The notes: generated by a model not told the origin, from the sequence alone. Positions 17,492 to 26,346 are shown, numbered from the stretch's first letter. The stretch: 64,000 nt of DNA from Oscillospiraceae bacterium (GCA_015067585.1 SVMC01000007.1:1-64000); one strand, 5' to 3'. Numbers and translations are program-made.

Positions 17492-19282
17492 TTATTCTGC
17501 AATCAACTCCATAAACGAGAAGGTTCTGCAATCCACCATACCTCTGTTGGTGAGGCGGGTCTCGGGCAGACAGGCGAGGGGGATCAGCGCCATGGTCATG
17601 AAGGGAGACGGCAGGGTGCTGCCCATTTCCTTCCATGTGTGCTCCATGTTCTCAATGGCTGCGCTCATTTCCTCGATGGGTCTGTCGCTCATCAATCCTG
17701 CAATGGGCAGAGGTACAACACTCAGCACCTTGCCATCCAGCACGGCAACCAGACCGCCACCGCATTCGATCAGGGTATTGGCGGCAAGGGCCATATCTTC
17801 ATCATTGCTGCCCGCAACCAAGAGATTATGGGCATCGTGGGCCACCGTCTGAGCCAAAGCGCCCCGTTTGATGCCAAAGCCCTTGACAAAACCTCTGCCA
17901 ACGGTTCCGGTTCTCTTATGCCGCTCAAATACCGCCACCTTCAGGATATCCTGTTCTGAATCTGCCGCAATGCCGCCCTCCTGCACAGGAAGGGTCACGA
18001 CCTTGTCAAAGGTGCCCACTCTTCCGGGAATAACTTCGATGGTGTGTACCTTTGCGGATTCCCCTTCGCAGGGAATCTTGAAGTCAGCCGGGGCAAGGGG
18101 ATCCAAATGGACAGAATGCGTTGCTTTTTCAGAATAAGTATAGGGGGCAAATTCGATCAGCAGCTTGCCGTCCTTCGCCACATATTCGCCATCGATGAAC
18201 ACATCCGTGACATGGCAGGCATTCAGATCATCCATCAGGACAAGGTCGGCGCACTTGGAGGGGGCAACACTTCCCATTTCATGATCCAGCTGGAAGCACT
18301 GCGCCACATTGATGGTGACCATCTGGATCGCCGTGACGGGATCAATGCCCTCTTCGATGGCACGGCGCACGATATGGTCGATATGTCCATGACGCATCAG
18401 GGTATTGGGGTGGGTGTCATCGGAAACGAGACAGGCAAAGCGGCTGTCCACCTTTCTTTCCGTCACTGCCTTGGCTACCTCATGAAGGTCATGCCATGCA
18501 GAGCCTTCCCGGAGCATGGCGTACATACCAAGGCGCATTTTTGCGATGGCATCCTCCGCCCTTGTGGATTCGTGGCAGCATCTCAGGCCACTGGCAATGT
18601 AGGCATTCAGACCCGGGCCGGTTTCGGGGAGAGAATAATGGCCGGTGGGGATCTTGCCTGCCTTCAATGTTTCGGCAACGATGCCGTGGGTATGGGGATT
18701 GGCGCCGAGAATGCCGGGGAAATTCATCATTTCGCCAAGGCCAACGCAGCAGTCATAGTCCATCGTCAGAGCCACATCCGCAGGATCGATCTTTGCGCCG
18801 GTATCCTCAAAGCCGCCCACCGCGGGAACACAGGATGGTGTGGTGAGCATCGTCTTCAGGGGGGTACGCTTTGCGTCCTCCATCATGTAGTTCACCCCGT
18901 CCAGACCAAGCACATTGCAGATCTCATGGGGGTCAATAAACACGCCGCTGGTGCCATGGGCCACCACTGCCTTTGCGTATTCGCCAACGGAAAGCATGGA
19001 AGATTCAATATGGATGTGCCCATCCATAAAGGCGGGAGCAAGATATTTATTTTCCGCATCGATCACCGTGGTGTTTTCACCGATGCAGTGCTCCGCATCA
19101 CCGACCAGCGCGATGCGTCCTTCCGTGATCGCCACGGAGATATTCTCCATGATCTCATGAGTACAAACATTAATCAGGCGGGAATTCTTGATCACAAGAT
19201 CCGCTTTTTCCGCGCCTGTGGCAACCCGTGCGAGCTTCATCGTACATTCGTAAAGGGGCTTTTTACAGAATTTGTTAATCAT
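17492..19282 (-). CDS. ade: Adenine deaminase
   Basis: Ade hydrolyses adenine to hypoxanthine and ammonia. At 596 residues it has the family length. The amidohydrolase metal motif is APAFMDGHIHIESSML (about 83-98), followed by FIDPHEICNVLG near 115-127, and VSDDTHPNTLMRHGHID (in pieces, near 285) supplies further metal ligands. The C-terminal Ade domain includes AHDAHNLLVAGSNDEDM. AGGAGG lies before the ATG. The 220 bp upstream show a TATACT box but no purine riboswitch that I can see. Confidence 0.95.
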   Translation of the reverse strand: MINKFCKKPLYECTMKLARVATGAEKADLVIKNSRLINVCTHEIMENISVAITEGRIALVGDAEHCIGENTTVIDAENKYLAPAFMDGHIHIESSMLSVGEYAKAVVAHGTSGVFIDPHEICNVLGLDGVNYMMEDAKRTPLKTMLTTPSCVPAVGGFEDTGAKIDPADVALTMDYDCCVGLGEMMNFPGILGANPHTHGIVAETLKAGKIPTGHYSLPETGPGLNAYIASGLRCCHESTRAEDAIAKMRLGMYAMLREGSAWHDLHEVAKAVTERKVDSRFACLVSDDTHPNTLMRHGHIDHIVRRAIEEGIDPVTAIQMVTINVAQCFQLDHEMGSVAPSKCADLVLMDDLNACHVTDVFIDGEYVAKDGKLLIEFAPYTYSEKATHSVHLDPLAPADFKIPCEGESAKVHTIEVIPGRVGTFDKVVTLPVQEGGIAADSEQDILKVAVFERHKRTGTVGRGFVKGFGIKRGALAQTVAHDAHNLLVAGSNDEDMALAANTLIECGGGLVAVLDGKVLSVVPLPIAGLMSDRPIEEMSAAIENMEHTWKEMGSTLPSPFMTMALIPLACLPETRLTNRGMVDCRTFSFMELIAE

Positions 19283-19451
19283 AATTCTCCTCCTAAAATT
19301 TTATAGATGATTTAGTATAACACATGCCGCAGAAAAAAGGAAGAGAATTTTGTGATTTTGCAAAAAATTTCGCGACTAATCGTTCTCATTTTATCCGAAG
19401 TACACAAGAACAGTAATATGAACAACCGCTTTAATTCACAGCATCGTTTTG

Positions 19452-19480
19452 TTGAACTTTATAATATCACACGATATAAT
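19452..19480 (+). promoter_or_regulatory. Promoter of the orphan gene at 19506
   Basis: TTGAAC (19452-19457) and TATAAT (19475-19480) are 17 bp apart, followed by AAGGAGG and the ATG at 19506. The rest of the 220 bp gap to ade shows nothing else clear. Confidence 0.75.
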
Positions 19481-19505
19481 AGAATCACAGCAAGGAGGAT
19501 AGATT

Positions 19506-20264
19506 ATGTTTATGTTCCATAATTTCAATGAATCAACTCTTGAATATATAAAAGCATTTGTGAAGGGTGATTTGTCAATCGCTGATTTCATGGCTTACTT
19601 TCATGAAATCAGCGAGATCTCAGACTATCTGGAATATGTAATTGATACCATTACAACACAGCAGATTCCCATTAAACGCCGTACTATTTATATGAAAAAT
19701 GTTGCTCAGAACAAACCGTTTGAAGTACGTTCTAATGCCGAGAAATTTATCAAAGAATATGCCCAGTCATTCCGTGATCTTTCTCCTAAATGGAAAGAGA
19801 ATCCTCCCAGAGTTGGGAATTTTTTAAGAACGCAGACCCATCAGACCGCACATGGGGCAGTTACAATATACGGCATTGTTGCAGATATCTACTATCAGAT
19901 CGATCCTACATTTCCGCGTACTGAAAAATACAGTGAAGAATATGAATTCTCACTGGATGTTCTTCCCGGATATCTTGCAGGCGGCATTTCCGCAGAAAAC
20001 TATGTAAGCCAATATATCCTACCCAAATATCCTTCCACAATGAAAAAAGGTGAAAGAAAGCGCCTTGTGAAGGAAGAAATCAAGCTGGCTTTTCAGCGGG
20101 AATGCAAAGGTTTTCCCCGATGGATCCAGATGCCGGAATGGCCGATCGGCTCAGACAACAAGCCGATGATTTACTTGGGTCAAAAGGCATTTGATCATCA
20201 TTCAGAGTATTATTTTCGTGATAGTACAACAAATGAAAAATATACTGTAACACAATCGTGGTAG
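19506..20264 (+). CDS. Hypothetical protein of unknown function
   Basis: I do not recognise a family. The 252-residue soluble protein has no signal peptide or membrane segment. Visible features are a charged N-terminal helical part, SFRDLSPKWKENPPRVGNFLRT in the middle, and a C-terminal stretch FPRWIQMPEWPIGSDNKP followed by IYLGQKAFDHHSEYYFRD, which is reminiscent of small SUKH/DUF1963-like or immunity-type proteins but not diagnostic. It is the only plus-strand gene in the 12-31 kb stretch and has its own strong promoter and terminator, as often seen for recently acquired single genes. Confidence 0.8.
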   Translation: MFMFHNFNESTLEYIKAFVKGDLSIADFMAYFHEISEISDYLEYVIDTITTQQIPIKRRTIYMKNVAQNKPFEVRSNAEKFIKEYAQSFRDLSPKWKENPPRVGNFLRTQTHQTAHGAVTIYGIVADIYYQIDPTFPRTEKYSEEYEFSLDVLPGYLAGGISAENYVSQYILPKYPSTMKKGERKRLVKEEIKLAFQRECKGFPRWIQMPEWPIGSDNKPMIYLGQKAFDHHSEYYFRDSTTNEKYTVTQSW

Positions 20265-20270
20265 ACACAA

Positions 20271-20306
20271 AGCGGGGAATCGGACAAAACCGATTCCCCG
20301 CTCTTT
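20271..20306 (+). terminator. Terminator after the orphan gene
   Basis: AGCGGGGAATCGG pairs with CCGATTCCCCGCT around ACAAAA, followed by CTTTTAT. It is a 13 bp perfect stem and may also serve the convergent minus-strand cyclase gene. Confidence 0.9.
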
Positions 20307-20342
20307 TATGCTTTTGTATCAATGGCAGCAGATCCGCAGCAA

Positions 20343-20900
20343 TTAAAGCTCTGCAATCACTCTGCACGGCAGACCTGTAATGCCAGAAAACCGCATAGGG
20401 TATGTCCGTGCGGTAAAAAGCGCATTCAAAGACAGTACGGACTTCAGATCCCACAGATTTTCGATCACAAATACACCCCGATCTGCACAGCGCTGGTCTG
20501 CCGGTACATGCGCTTTCCCTCTGCGGATCCCGGCGCAATCGACTCCAATGATGGAGATTTTCTTGTCGAGTAAGGCATCGATCAATATGTCGCTAAGCTG
20601 CGGATGCTCTTTAAAATATTGGGGCGTTCCATACGCCACATCCTCGATGTAGCCTGTTCGGAAGGCAACAAACATATCCGCATCCACAAGACTTAAATCT
20701 ACATCCGCAATTTCAATATCCCGCCCTCTTATGTGCGAAACATCAAACACCACAGCTTTGCGTGTAGTATAGTCCAAAGGAAACTCTTTATCCATCACAT
20801 CAAAGTGTGTACCCAGATGGCCCACCAGCGATTTTGCTGTGTTTTCCCGAGCTGTCCCCATCATTTCCGGTGTTACCGGCAAGGTAATATCTATCATCAT
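20343..20900 (-). CDS. Cyclase-family metal-dependent hydrolase
   Basis: This belongs to the kynurenine formamidase/cyclase family (PF04199). GHLGTHFDVMDKEF near residues 27-40 gives the HxGTHxD metal-binding motif. At 185 residues it is shorter than most members. The substrate is unknown; members hydrolyse N-formylkynurenine, isatin or other cyclic amides. A second family member is encoded at 29333-29932, clearly divergent in sequence. It lies 15 bp downstream of a methyltransferase gene on the same strand. Confidence 0.82.
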   Translation of the reverse strand: MMIDITLPVTPEMMGTARENTAKSLVGHLGTHFDVMDKEFPLDYTTRKAVVFDVSHIRGRDIEIADVDLSLVDADMFVAFRTGYIEDVAYGTPQYFKEHPQLSDILIDALLDKKISIIGVDCAGIRRGKAHVPADQRCADRGVFVIENLWDLKSVLSLNALFTARTYPMRFSGITGLPCRVIAEL

Positions 20901-20915
20901 AATGCTTACCCCCCC

Positions 20916-21515
20916 TCAAATACGAAAACCCGGCAATTGAAAGATCATGATCCGCTCCCGCGAATCTCCCTCAAACAGATCATCACATTCGATCTCATCA
21001 TAAAATTCAAGTTCGTCCACCGTCATAAGATAGGAAATAAACTCCTCCGACGGATAATAGAAAAACAGAAAGATTTCCCTTGGATTCTCGTAATAAGATT
21101 CCAGTATTCTTGCCATCACCTTATGCAGGATCTCAGCAGAAAATGGATTGAAAAAGTAACAGCGGTTGACTTCCTGCGGCACTTCATATGCTTCTGCTCT
21201 TGCCAGAATAAACGCTGCTCTGGATGCCGCCGTTTTTTGGTTTTCTATCGCAAGAGCGTAAATCCGCTCATCATATTCGATGCCAATGGTCTTCGCCTGT
21301 GTCTGATGGGCAAGAAAGAAATCGACCCTTCCCTTCCCGCAGCCATAGTCTAACACCGAATCCCCCTTGCGGATCAGACCGCTGTCTGCCAATCGCTCCA
21401 ATACACAATAAGGTGTGGGTTCGTATGGATATCGATACTCGTCAGCCTTAGAATCATCCCGACCCGTGGTGTTGATTTTCAGGAGCTTGTCCCATGTATG
21501 GTCATATTCTAACAT
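20916..21515 (-). CDS. Class I SAM-dependent methyltransferase
   Basis: In 199 residues, SVLDYGCGKGRVDFFLA (about 53-69) is the glycine-rich SAM-binding motif I, TIGIEYDERIY follows as motif II, and CYFFNPFS near 119-126 fits the catalytic motif IV position. The substrate cannot be told. It appears to form a two-gene unit with the cyclase-family hydrolase 15 bp downstream. A copy of the 120 bp repeat lies between it and the DMT transporter gene. Confidence 0.8.
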   Translation of the reverse strand: MLEYDHTWDKLLKINTTGRDDSKADEYRYPYEPTPYCVLERLADSGLIRKGDSVLDYGCGKGRVDFFLAHQTQAKTIGIEYDERIYALAIENQKTAASRAAFILARAEAYEVPQEVNRCYFFNPFSAEILHKVMARILESYYENPREIFLFFYYPSEEFISYLMTVDELEFYDEIECDDLFEGDSRERIMIFQLPGFRI

Positions 21516-21539
21516 GATCTACCTCTATGATGTAAATGA

Positions 21540-21660
21540 GTTGACAGTGGACAGTGGACAGTTGACAGTGATTGTGTCGGCTTCGCCGACGAATTATAAT
21601 CATTCCCTTCGGTAATGCCATAACTATCCACTGTCCACTGTCAATTGTCAACTGACAACT
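21540..21660. repeat. Palindromic repeat family, copy 1
   Basis: The copy is built as GTTGACAGTGGACAGTGGACAG, given here in part, then the core hairpin GTCGGC-TTC-GCCGAC, a second weak hairpin CCC-TTC-GG, and an inverted tail CACTGTCCACTGTCAATTG. Ends are inverted repeats of (GTTGACAGT/GGACAG)n. On the minus strand it overlaps the last codons and stop of the DMT transporter gene (21648). Other copies lie at 22530, 23233, 26466 and, partly, 24861. Confidence 0.85.
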
Positions 21661-22514
21661 GCCTTCCCTTCCCATTGTGACAGCACGATTGCAGCGAAGA
21701 TCACTGCAAAACCGGCAAACATACGAAGGGTGATGTGCTCGTGATAAAGGATCACAGAGAACAGAACACCGAATACGGATTCCAGACTCAGGATCATGCC
21801 CGCAATGGTAGGCTCTGCGTATTTAATGCCGAAGCTTTGCATGAACAGGCACAGCGCCGTTGCAAAAAGGCCCAGATAGACGATGCCGCCCACCGCTTTC
21901 ATGGGGAATTCTGTGGGGAATGCGTTGCCCGCAAAGACGAAGATCCACGCAAATACGGCTACAACGCAAAGCTCAACGGTGGTCAGCAGCAGAACATTTC
22001 TTTTCTTGCTGACAATGGAGGAAATGACGATATTGACAGCACAGGGCACACCGCTGAGTGCTGTCAGCACATCACCCAATGACATCCCCCATCCACCGGA
22101 CAGGGACAGAAGTCCCACGCCGGTAATACACAGGAACACACAGACGATATGCCGCAGTTTGGGACGCCGCTTCGTCACAAACCAGTAGACAAACGGCACT
22201 AAAACACTGTAAGTGGTGCATAAAAAGGCACTTTTTCCCGGCGAGGTATCCAAGGTAAGGCCGCACACCTGAAGGAAATAAGACGCAAACATGGTCAGGC
22301 CCAGCCAGAAACCATGGATCAGATAGCTTTTATCCAGCTGCTTTCTCTGGGGATAGGCTGCGATCAGAAGGACAATGCCTGCGATCAGGAAGCGTAATGC
22401 AATAATAAAGGATGCTGAGAACACCTCTGTGGCAAGCTTTCCAATTGTAAATGTGGTTCCCCAGAGTATCGCCGTCAGAAACAGCGCCATTTTCGCGACC
22501 GTTGATTTTCTCAT
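21648..22514 (-). CDS. DMT-superfamily (EamA) transporter
   Basis: The product of 288 residues has about ten membrane segments in two EamA halves, with FLTAILWGTTFTIGKLA at the start and EPTIAGMILSLESVFGVLFS (in pieces) in the second half. Substrates of such exporters are often amino acids or metabolites. I start at ATG 22514 with GGAG upstream; a longer frame from a TTG at 22544 would run into the neighbouring repeat. The last three codons and the stop (GTTGTCAGTTGA) lie in repeat copy 1, so the native end may have been replaced. Confidence 0.87.
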   Translation of the reverse strand: MRKSTVAKMALFLTAILWGTTFTIGKLATEVFSASFIIALRFLIAGIVLLIAAYPQRKQLDKSYLIHGFWLGLTMFASYFLQVCGLTLDTSPGKSAFLCTTYSVLVPFVYWFVTKRRPKLRHIVCVFLCITGVGLLSLSGGWGMSLGDVLTALSGVPCAVNIVISSIVSKKRNVLLLTTVELCVVAVFAWIFVFAGNAFPTEFPMKAVGGIVYLGLFATALCLFMQSFGIKYAEPTIAGMILSLESVFGVLFSVILYHEHITLRMFAGFAVIFAAIVLSQWEGKAVVS

Positions 22515-22529
22515 TCTATCTCCACAATA

Positions 22530-22631
22530 GTTGACAGTTGACAATTGACAGTTATGGTGTCGGCTTCGCCGACGAATTGAATCATTCCCGAAGGGAATAC
22601 CTTAACTGTCCACTGACCACTGTCAACTGTC
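22530..22631. repeat. Palindromic repeat family, copy 2
   Basis: It has the same build as copy 1: GTTGACAGTTGACAATTGAC end, core GTCGGC-TTC-GCCGAC, TTCCC-GAA-GGGAA hairpin, and the inverted end ACTGTCCACTGACCACTGTC. It lies 14 bp downstream of the ppa stop on the minus strand and directly upstream of the DMT gene. Confidence 0.85.
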
Positions 22632-22644
22632 CGCTTCATTAATC

Positions 22645-23139
22645 TCACTGTTCCCTCTCACGAAAAGCTTTCTTGCTTTCCTCAATGATCTTCAGTGCCT
22701 CTTCAGCATTGTGATAATTGCCCACCTCAACACTGACACCCTGCAGCACCTTATAGTTTGCGAAAAAGTTTGCGATCTCCTTGAGGACAAAGGGATTGAT
22801 ATCCTCGATCTGCTGATAATGGTCATAACGGGGATCACAATCCACAACGGCGATCAGCTTATAATCCAGCTTTCCGTTGTCGATCATGTCCAGGTATCCA
22901 AGCACCCTTGCCGGAACGATACAGCCGGGGAAGGTGGCATCCGAGCAGATCACTAAAATATCCAGCGCATCCCCATCCGGTGCCAGAGTATTTTCAATGA
23001 TTCCATACTCCGCGGGATACATCATCGCCGCATACAAAACCCGATCCAGCTTGATGCGTCCGGTCTTTGTATCCATCTCATACTTATTCTTCGATCCCAG
23101 AGGGATCTCGATCATTGCATCAACAACATTGTTTTTCAT
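22645..23139 (-). CDS. ppa: Soluble inorganic pyrophosphatase, family I
   Basis: The enzyme hydrolyses pyrophosphate to drive biosynthesis. The 164 residues include IEIPLGSKNKYEMD (10-23), YPAEYGIIENTLAPDGDALDILV (in pieces, about 40-65; the metal-binding DGDALD is clear), and GKLDYKLIAVVDCDPRY near 88-104. The start at 23139 has AGGAG eight bases upstream; the longer in-frame extension to 23211 has no site and no family match. Both neighbouring gaps hold copies of the repeat family. Confidence 0.95.
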   Translation of the reverse strand: MKNNVVDAMIEIPLGSKNKYEMDTKTGRIKLDRVLYAAMMYPAEYGIIENTLAPDGDALDILVICSDATFPGCIVPARVLGYLDMIDNGKLDYKLIAVVDCDPRYDHYQQIEDINPFVLKEIANFFANYKVLQGVSVEVGNYHNAEEALKIIEESKKAFREREQ

Positions 23140-23232
23140 CGTATTTTCTCCTGTTCTTTGACAATCGGAAGTAATTACAATCGTTTTGAATATTATAGCA
23201 GATTTTCCCACAAAAAAACAGAGGGGAATTCA

Positions 23233-23319
23233 GTTGACAGTGGACAGTGGACAGTTACGGTGTCGGCTTCGCTGACAAATATAATGATTCCCCAAGGGCA
23301 TACCTTAGCTGTTCACTGT
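23233..23319. repeat. Palindromic repeat family, copy 3
   Basis: GTTGACAGTGGACAGTGGAC, a slightly imperfect core GTCGGC-TTC-GCTGAC, CCC-CAA-GGG hairpin and a short inverted end. It abuts the TAA stop of the DUF3916 gene (23321-23323) on the minus strand, and the ppa leader lies on its other side. Confidence 0.8.
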
Positions 23320-23320
23320 T

Positions 23321-23821
23321 TTATCTCAGTTCCTCCGGGAATTCGCCATAAAACCACAGGACGGATTTTCGTGAAAAATCATCATCATGAATCGTTTCTT
23401 TCATTGAAATCTCCGGCAGAATTGTAGCTATATTTCTTCGTCTTGTAAAGGACATTTGTTTGGATACTTCCCAAGTCTGAACTGGTCCGCTTCTGTGCCA
23501 GAAGCTTCTATAGTATTCTTCATCATAAAAGATGATGATCTGAGAATTCCAAAAATACGGTTCATCGATCATTGCAACAATTTTACAAAACGGAAGATCA
23601 TTCGGTTTTTGCGACAGCATCTCTTCGGCTTTCTGAATCCATGCCCTTGCAAATTCCGTCTTGATTCTCCCGCTGGTTTTGGGAGACTCTATGAATTGAC
23701 CGCTTGGAACATGAAAATGCTCATACCCCAATCCGAGATGTTCAAATGCATTGAATTCCTCAATGTGTCTAATTAAACATCGAAGCTTTCTGTGTTGTCC
23801 CCTGACTCTTGCTTGATCCAT
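23321..23821 (-). CDS. DUF3916-like protein
   Basis: About 166 residues. The pattern HFHVPSGQFIESPKTSGRIKTEF (in pieces), CKIVAMIDEPYFWNSQIIIFYDEEYYRSFWHR (in pieces) and an acidic end with VLWFYGEFPEEL matches what I recall of DUF3916, a family of unknown function. GGAG lies nine bases before the chosen ATG (23821); another ATG five codons earlier overlaps the preceding gene by 11 bp. It is coupled to the unknown gene at 23826, so the two products probably work together. Contact-dependent toxin or immunity loci are one place where such pairs occur, but nothing here proves that. Confidence 0.65.
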   Translation of the reverse strand: MDQARVRGQHRKLRCLIRHIEEFNAFEHLGLGYEHFHVPSGQFIESPKTSGRIKTEFARAWIQKAEEMLSQKPNDLPFCKIVAMIDEPYFWNSQIIIFYDEEYYRSFWHRSGPVQTWEVSKQMSFTRRRNIATILPEISMKETIHDDDFSRKSVLWFYGEFPEELR

Positions 23822-23825
23822 AGTG

Positions 23826-24515
23826 CTATACTCCATATTCTATTATCACTGGATTGATCTTTGTTGTATAGGCATTCTTTCTTGGCTTTATCACGACACT
23901 CTGTGTGCTGACCTGTATTTCTCCGAGGTAGTCCAATGTCACGGTTTTTGGCAAGTCTTTTTCAAGCAGGAGATGATCCTCTAAATCATATACCCGCAAA
24001 AGTGGATGGAATCTGCAGGTATCAAGAAACCGCAGATAGATCACAGCTTTACGCTTTGTAGTGACCTTTTCTTTGAACTTCATCAGCATATCCTCCCCTT
24101 GTTCAACCGCCTGCTGAACACAGGAATGGATCCGTAATTCGTCAAAATCCTCAGACGAAAAATAAGTAACGAGCACAGTGCTGATCCAATGGATGATGCT
24201 TTCGTAAGCCTCCGGAGAATAGATGTTATTGTAGAGATCCATTTCTACAGGTACATTACATTCCCGGAACCACGGAAAACATTGATCTGCATCCTCGGCT
24301 AAGCGCACTTGTTTTCCCTGATCACAAGGCATAATGTTAATATACAGATGATCAAATTCTCCAAAGGAAAAGTCGTTTTCCCGCAATTTCATGACGATTC
24401 GTTTTACAATCGCATTCAGCTTCTTATCGCCAAAGGGTGTATTAAAGTCAGCGCCGGTTTCAGGATTCGTTCCACTGACAAATAAACGAATATCTTTGAT
24501 GGTTTTCTTTTTCAT
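23826..24515 (-). CDS. Hypothetical protein, partner of DUF3916-like gene
   Basis: I do not recognise the 229-residue product. It is soluble, with a polybasic start (MKKKTIKDIRLFVSG), a stretch LYINIMPCDQGKQVRLAEDADQCFPWFRECNVPV (in pieces), and a beta-rich end. It overlaps or nearly touches the DUF3916 gene and follows a small membrane protein gene by 27 bp on the same strand, which suggests a three-gene orphan unit. Confidence 0.7.
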   Translation of the reverse strand: MKKKTIKDIRLFVSGTNPETGADFNTPFGDKKLNAIVKRIVMKLRENDFSFGEFDHLYINIMPCDQGKQVRLAEDADQCFPWFRECNVPVEMDLYNNIYSPEAYESIIHWISTVLVTYFSSEDFDELRIHSCVQQAVEQGEDMLMKFKEKVTTKRKAVIYLRFLDTCRFHPLLRVYDLEDHLLLEKDLPKTVTLDYLGEIQVSTQSVVIKPRKNAYTTKINPVIIEYGV

Positions 24516-24542
24516 AAGAATTCCCCCATCGCCAATTTGATT

Positions 24543-24743
24543 TTATTCTTTTTGATCTCCGCCATGATCTTCTTTCGACTTTTTCAAATATACAGAACCC
24601 AGACAAAGAAATGTCGAACCAAGGCACAACCACAGTACACCCTGCGTGTTATTCTTTCCACCTACAAAACTTAAAATCGCAGATATATAGAACAAAGCAG
24701 CCGCAAAATAATAAAGCGTAGAAGCGATTTTATCCTTTTTCAT
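24543..24743 (-). CDS. Small two-helix membrane protein
   Basis: A 66-residue protein with two predicted membrane helices (STLYYFAAALFYISAILSFV and VLWLCLGSTFLCLGSVYL) and charged ends (MKKDK; KKSKEDHGGDQKE). It has no recognisable family. It is the first gene of the orphan unit running down to the DUF3916 gene. Confidence 0.65.
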   Translation of the reverse strand: MKKDKIASTLYYFAAALFYISAILSFVGGKNNTQGVLWLCLGSTFLCLGSVYLKKSKEDHGGDQKE

Positions 24744-24799
24744 TTTAACACCTCTTTAAACCATGATCCCTTAGGCCAATTGTACCATAAAAGGCGAAA

Positions 24800-24830
24800 G
24801 AATGACAGGAGCAAAACTGCTCCTGCCATA
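24800..24830 (-). terminator. Terminator-like hairpin downstream of the gltS-like gene
   Basis: On the minus strand ATGGCAGGAGCA...TGCTCCTGTCAT forms a strong stem followed by TCTTT. It shares GACAGGAGCAAA with the terminators at 14653 and 29991. Confidence 0.7.
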
Positions 24831-24860
24831 AAAATGTTTTTTCAGTTACAGCGGAACAAA

Positions 24861-24893
24861 CTGTCCTCTGTCCCCTGTCAGCTGTCCACTGTA
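24861..24893. repeat. Palindromic repeat family, partial copy 5
   Basis: CTGTCCTCTGTCCCCTGTCAGCTGTCCACTGT, quoted here in meaning only, is one end of the repeat: successive CTGTCC/CTGTCA units without the GTCGGC core. It lies 14 bp downstream of the gltS-like stop codon on the minus strand, the same position relative to a gene end as other copies. Confidence 0.6.
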
Positions 24894-24906
24894 TCGCCGC
24901 AGGCAA

Positions 24907-26346
24907 TTATTCCTCATCCGTCCAGACAACGACGGGTTTATCCGCAAATCGCTTCTTGAAAACTCTTCTGCGGAACAAGAATACCGTGTAAGCAATCCAA
25001 AGCACAAAGAAAATCACAAAAGCAATGATGGCATTGGTCAAGGATTGTCCTGCGAAGTTCAGAAGGAGCAGCAGAGGTGCGATCATCACCATTGCAGGGA
25101 AATTGGAAAGGATGTACAAACCGGAAACCGGGGTGCGAAGCTGCGGGTCGATCTCCTTCATGAGAATCATACCGTTGGAAGCCGTGCCAGTCATAGTGCC
25201 AAAGCTCATCAGGAAGAACTCATGCTTAAAACCCTTAAAGCACTCTTTTGCCACAGCTTGAATATAGAAGAAGGTTATCACAGCGCCAACAACACTGAGG
25301 ATCACAATGGGAAGGATATAGTTCTTAATATCATTGATCTCAATGGCCGATACACCGGCAACGATCATGACATCAAAAGCAAAGCCTGAAATGCGGTCCA
25401 TCTGATAATTGTTGATGTATTCCCTGTTCATCAGCTTTCCCTTATGCAGCTGCTTCACAACAGCACGGATCAGCATACCGGCCAGAGATGCCCACAGGAA
25501 GTTGAAACCCCAGGCAATGTTATTGGTGAAATCGGAAAGCGCACCCAACAGGCACATAAAGCCGTAGGCAAGGGCATAGGCAAGCGCCACAAAGCCGTTC
25601 TGCAGTGTGAATTTATCGATGGATTCATTATCGGGGATCTCTTCCCGTCCGCCATCAGTCTGGGTCTCCGGAACAGGCAGCGCACTGCTGCTGCGGACCG
25701 TAAGCTTGCCCCATCTTTTGCTGATATTGATGTACAGCACACCAAACACAGAGGCTACTACAAAGCCGATGGACGCCAGCGACAGGCCAAAGCTACCGTT
25801 GCCGGCGAACTGGGCAGCCGCGGTATTGGTAAAATTAATGTCCCAGCTCAGGGCATTTCCCGGACCCTGACCGTAGGCCAGAGGCAGGATCAGACCGCAA
25901 ATGTAGGAAACGACCTTTTCCCCGTGACGGGTGAATAAAAACATCACCAAAGTAATGCCCAGACCGACAAAAGCCTGCAGCATATAGGCACCGCCCTGCA
26001 GCGCGCCAAATTCTACAACCTGTGTTGGATTCGTCTTATGGTTGGTCTTTTCCGTCTTCAGTGACATTGCCGCAAAGCCAATGGCAAGACAATGATAGGT
26101 GATGACCTGCATCAAGCGGTTATCCACCAACACAAAGTCAAACTGCTTGCCAATGATGTTCACCACCAGCAACATTGTGCCGCCCAAAAGCGCGGAGGGA
26201 ATCAAGCACTTACGAAACAGAGGGATCTTACGGCGGAGAATATTGCCCACGACAAGGAACAGCAGCAGAATACCCAACTGCACCATAAAGCTCCAGACAG
26301 GACCATAATTTTCCAGAGAAAAATTCCAGCTTGTTGCAGCATCCAT
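24907..26346 (-). CDS. Sodium/glutamate symporter-family transporter
   Basis: The product of 479 residues has about eleven membrane segments and matches the GltS family: LLLFLVVGNILRRKIPLFRKCLIPSALLGG (in pieces, about 22-52) at the N-terminus, GPGNALSWD near 160, and MTGTASNGMILMKEIDP near 400 as a pore-loop type motif. It is longer than enterobacterial GltS, with a hydrophilic loop near 240-270. GAGGTG precedes the chosen ATG at 26346; a 22-residue longer frame lacks a site. Confidence 0.85.
   Translation of the reverse strand: MDAATSWNFSLENYGPVWSFMVQLGILLLFLVVGNILRRKIPLFRKCLIPSALLGGTMLLVVNIIGKQFDFVLVDNRLMQVITYHCLAIGFAAMSLKTEKTNHKTNPTQVVEFGALQGGAYMLQAFVGLGITLVMFLFTRHGEKVVSYICGLILPLAYGQGPGNALSWDINFTNTAAAQFAGNGSFGLSLASIGFVVASVFGVLYINISKRWGKLTVRSSSALPVPETQTDGGREEIPDNESIDKFTLQNGFVALAYALAYGFMCLLGALSDFTNNIAWGFNFLWASLAGMLIRAVVKQLHKGKLMNREYINNYQMDRISGFAFDVMIVAGVSAIEINDIKNYILPIVILSVVGAVITFFYIQAVAKECFKGFKHEFFLMSFGTMTGTASNGMILMKEIDPQLRTPVSGLYILSNFPAMVMIAPLLLLLNFAGQSLTNAIIAFVIFFVLWIAYTVFLFRRRVFKKRFADKPVVVWTDEE

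Noticed and set aside
19283..19505. Purine riboswitch upstream of adenine deaminase
   Set aside because: None of the conserved core of purine riboswitches is visible; only a TATACT box and a ribosome binding site can be supported.
21540..23319. CRISPR-like array
   Set aside because: Copies are about 100 bp, lie between different genes about 1 kb apart, have palindromic ends, and no cas genes are near.
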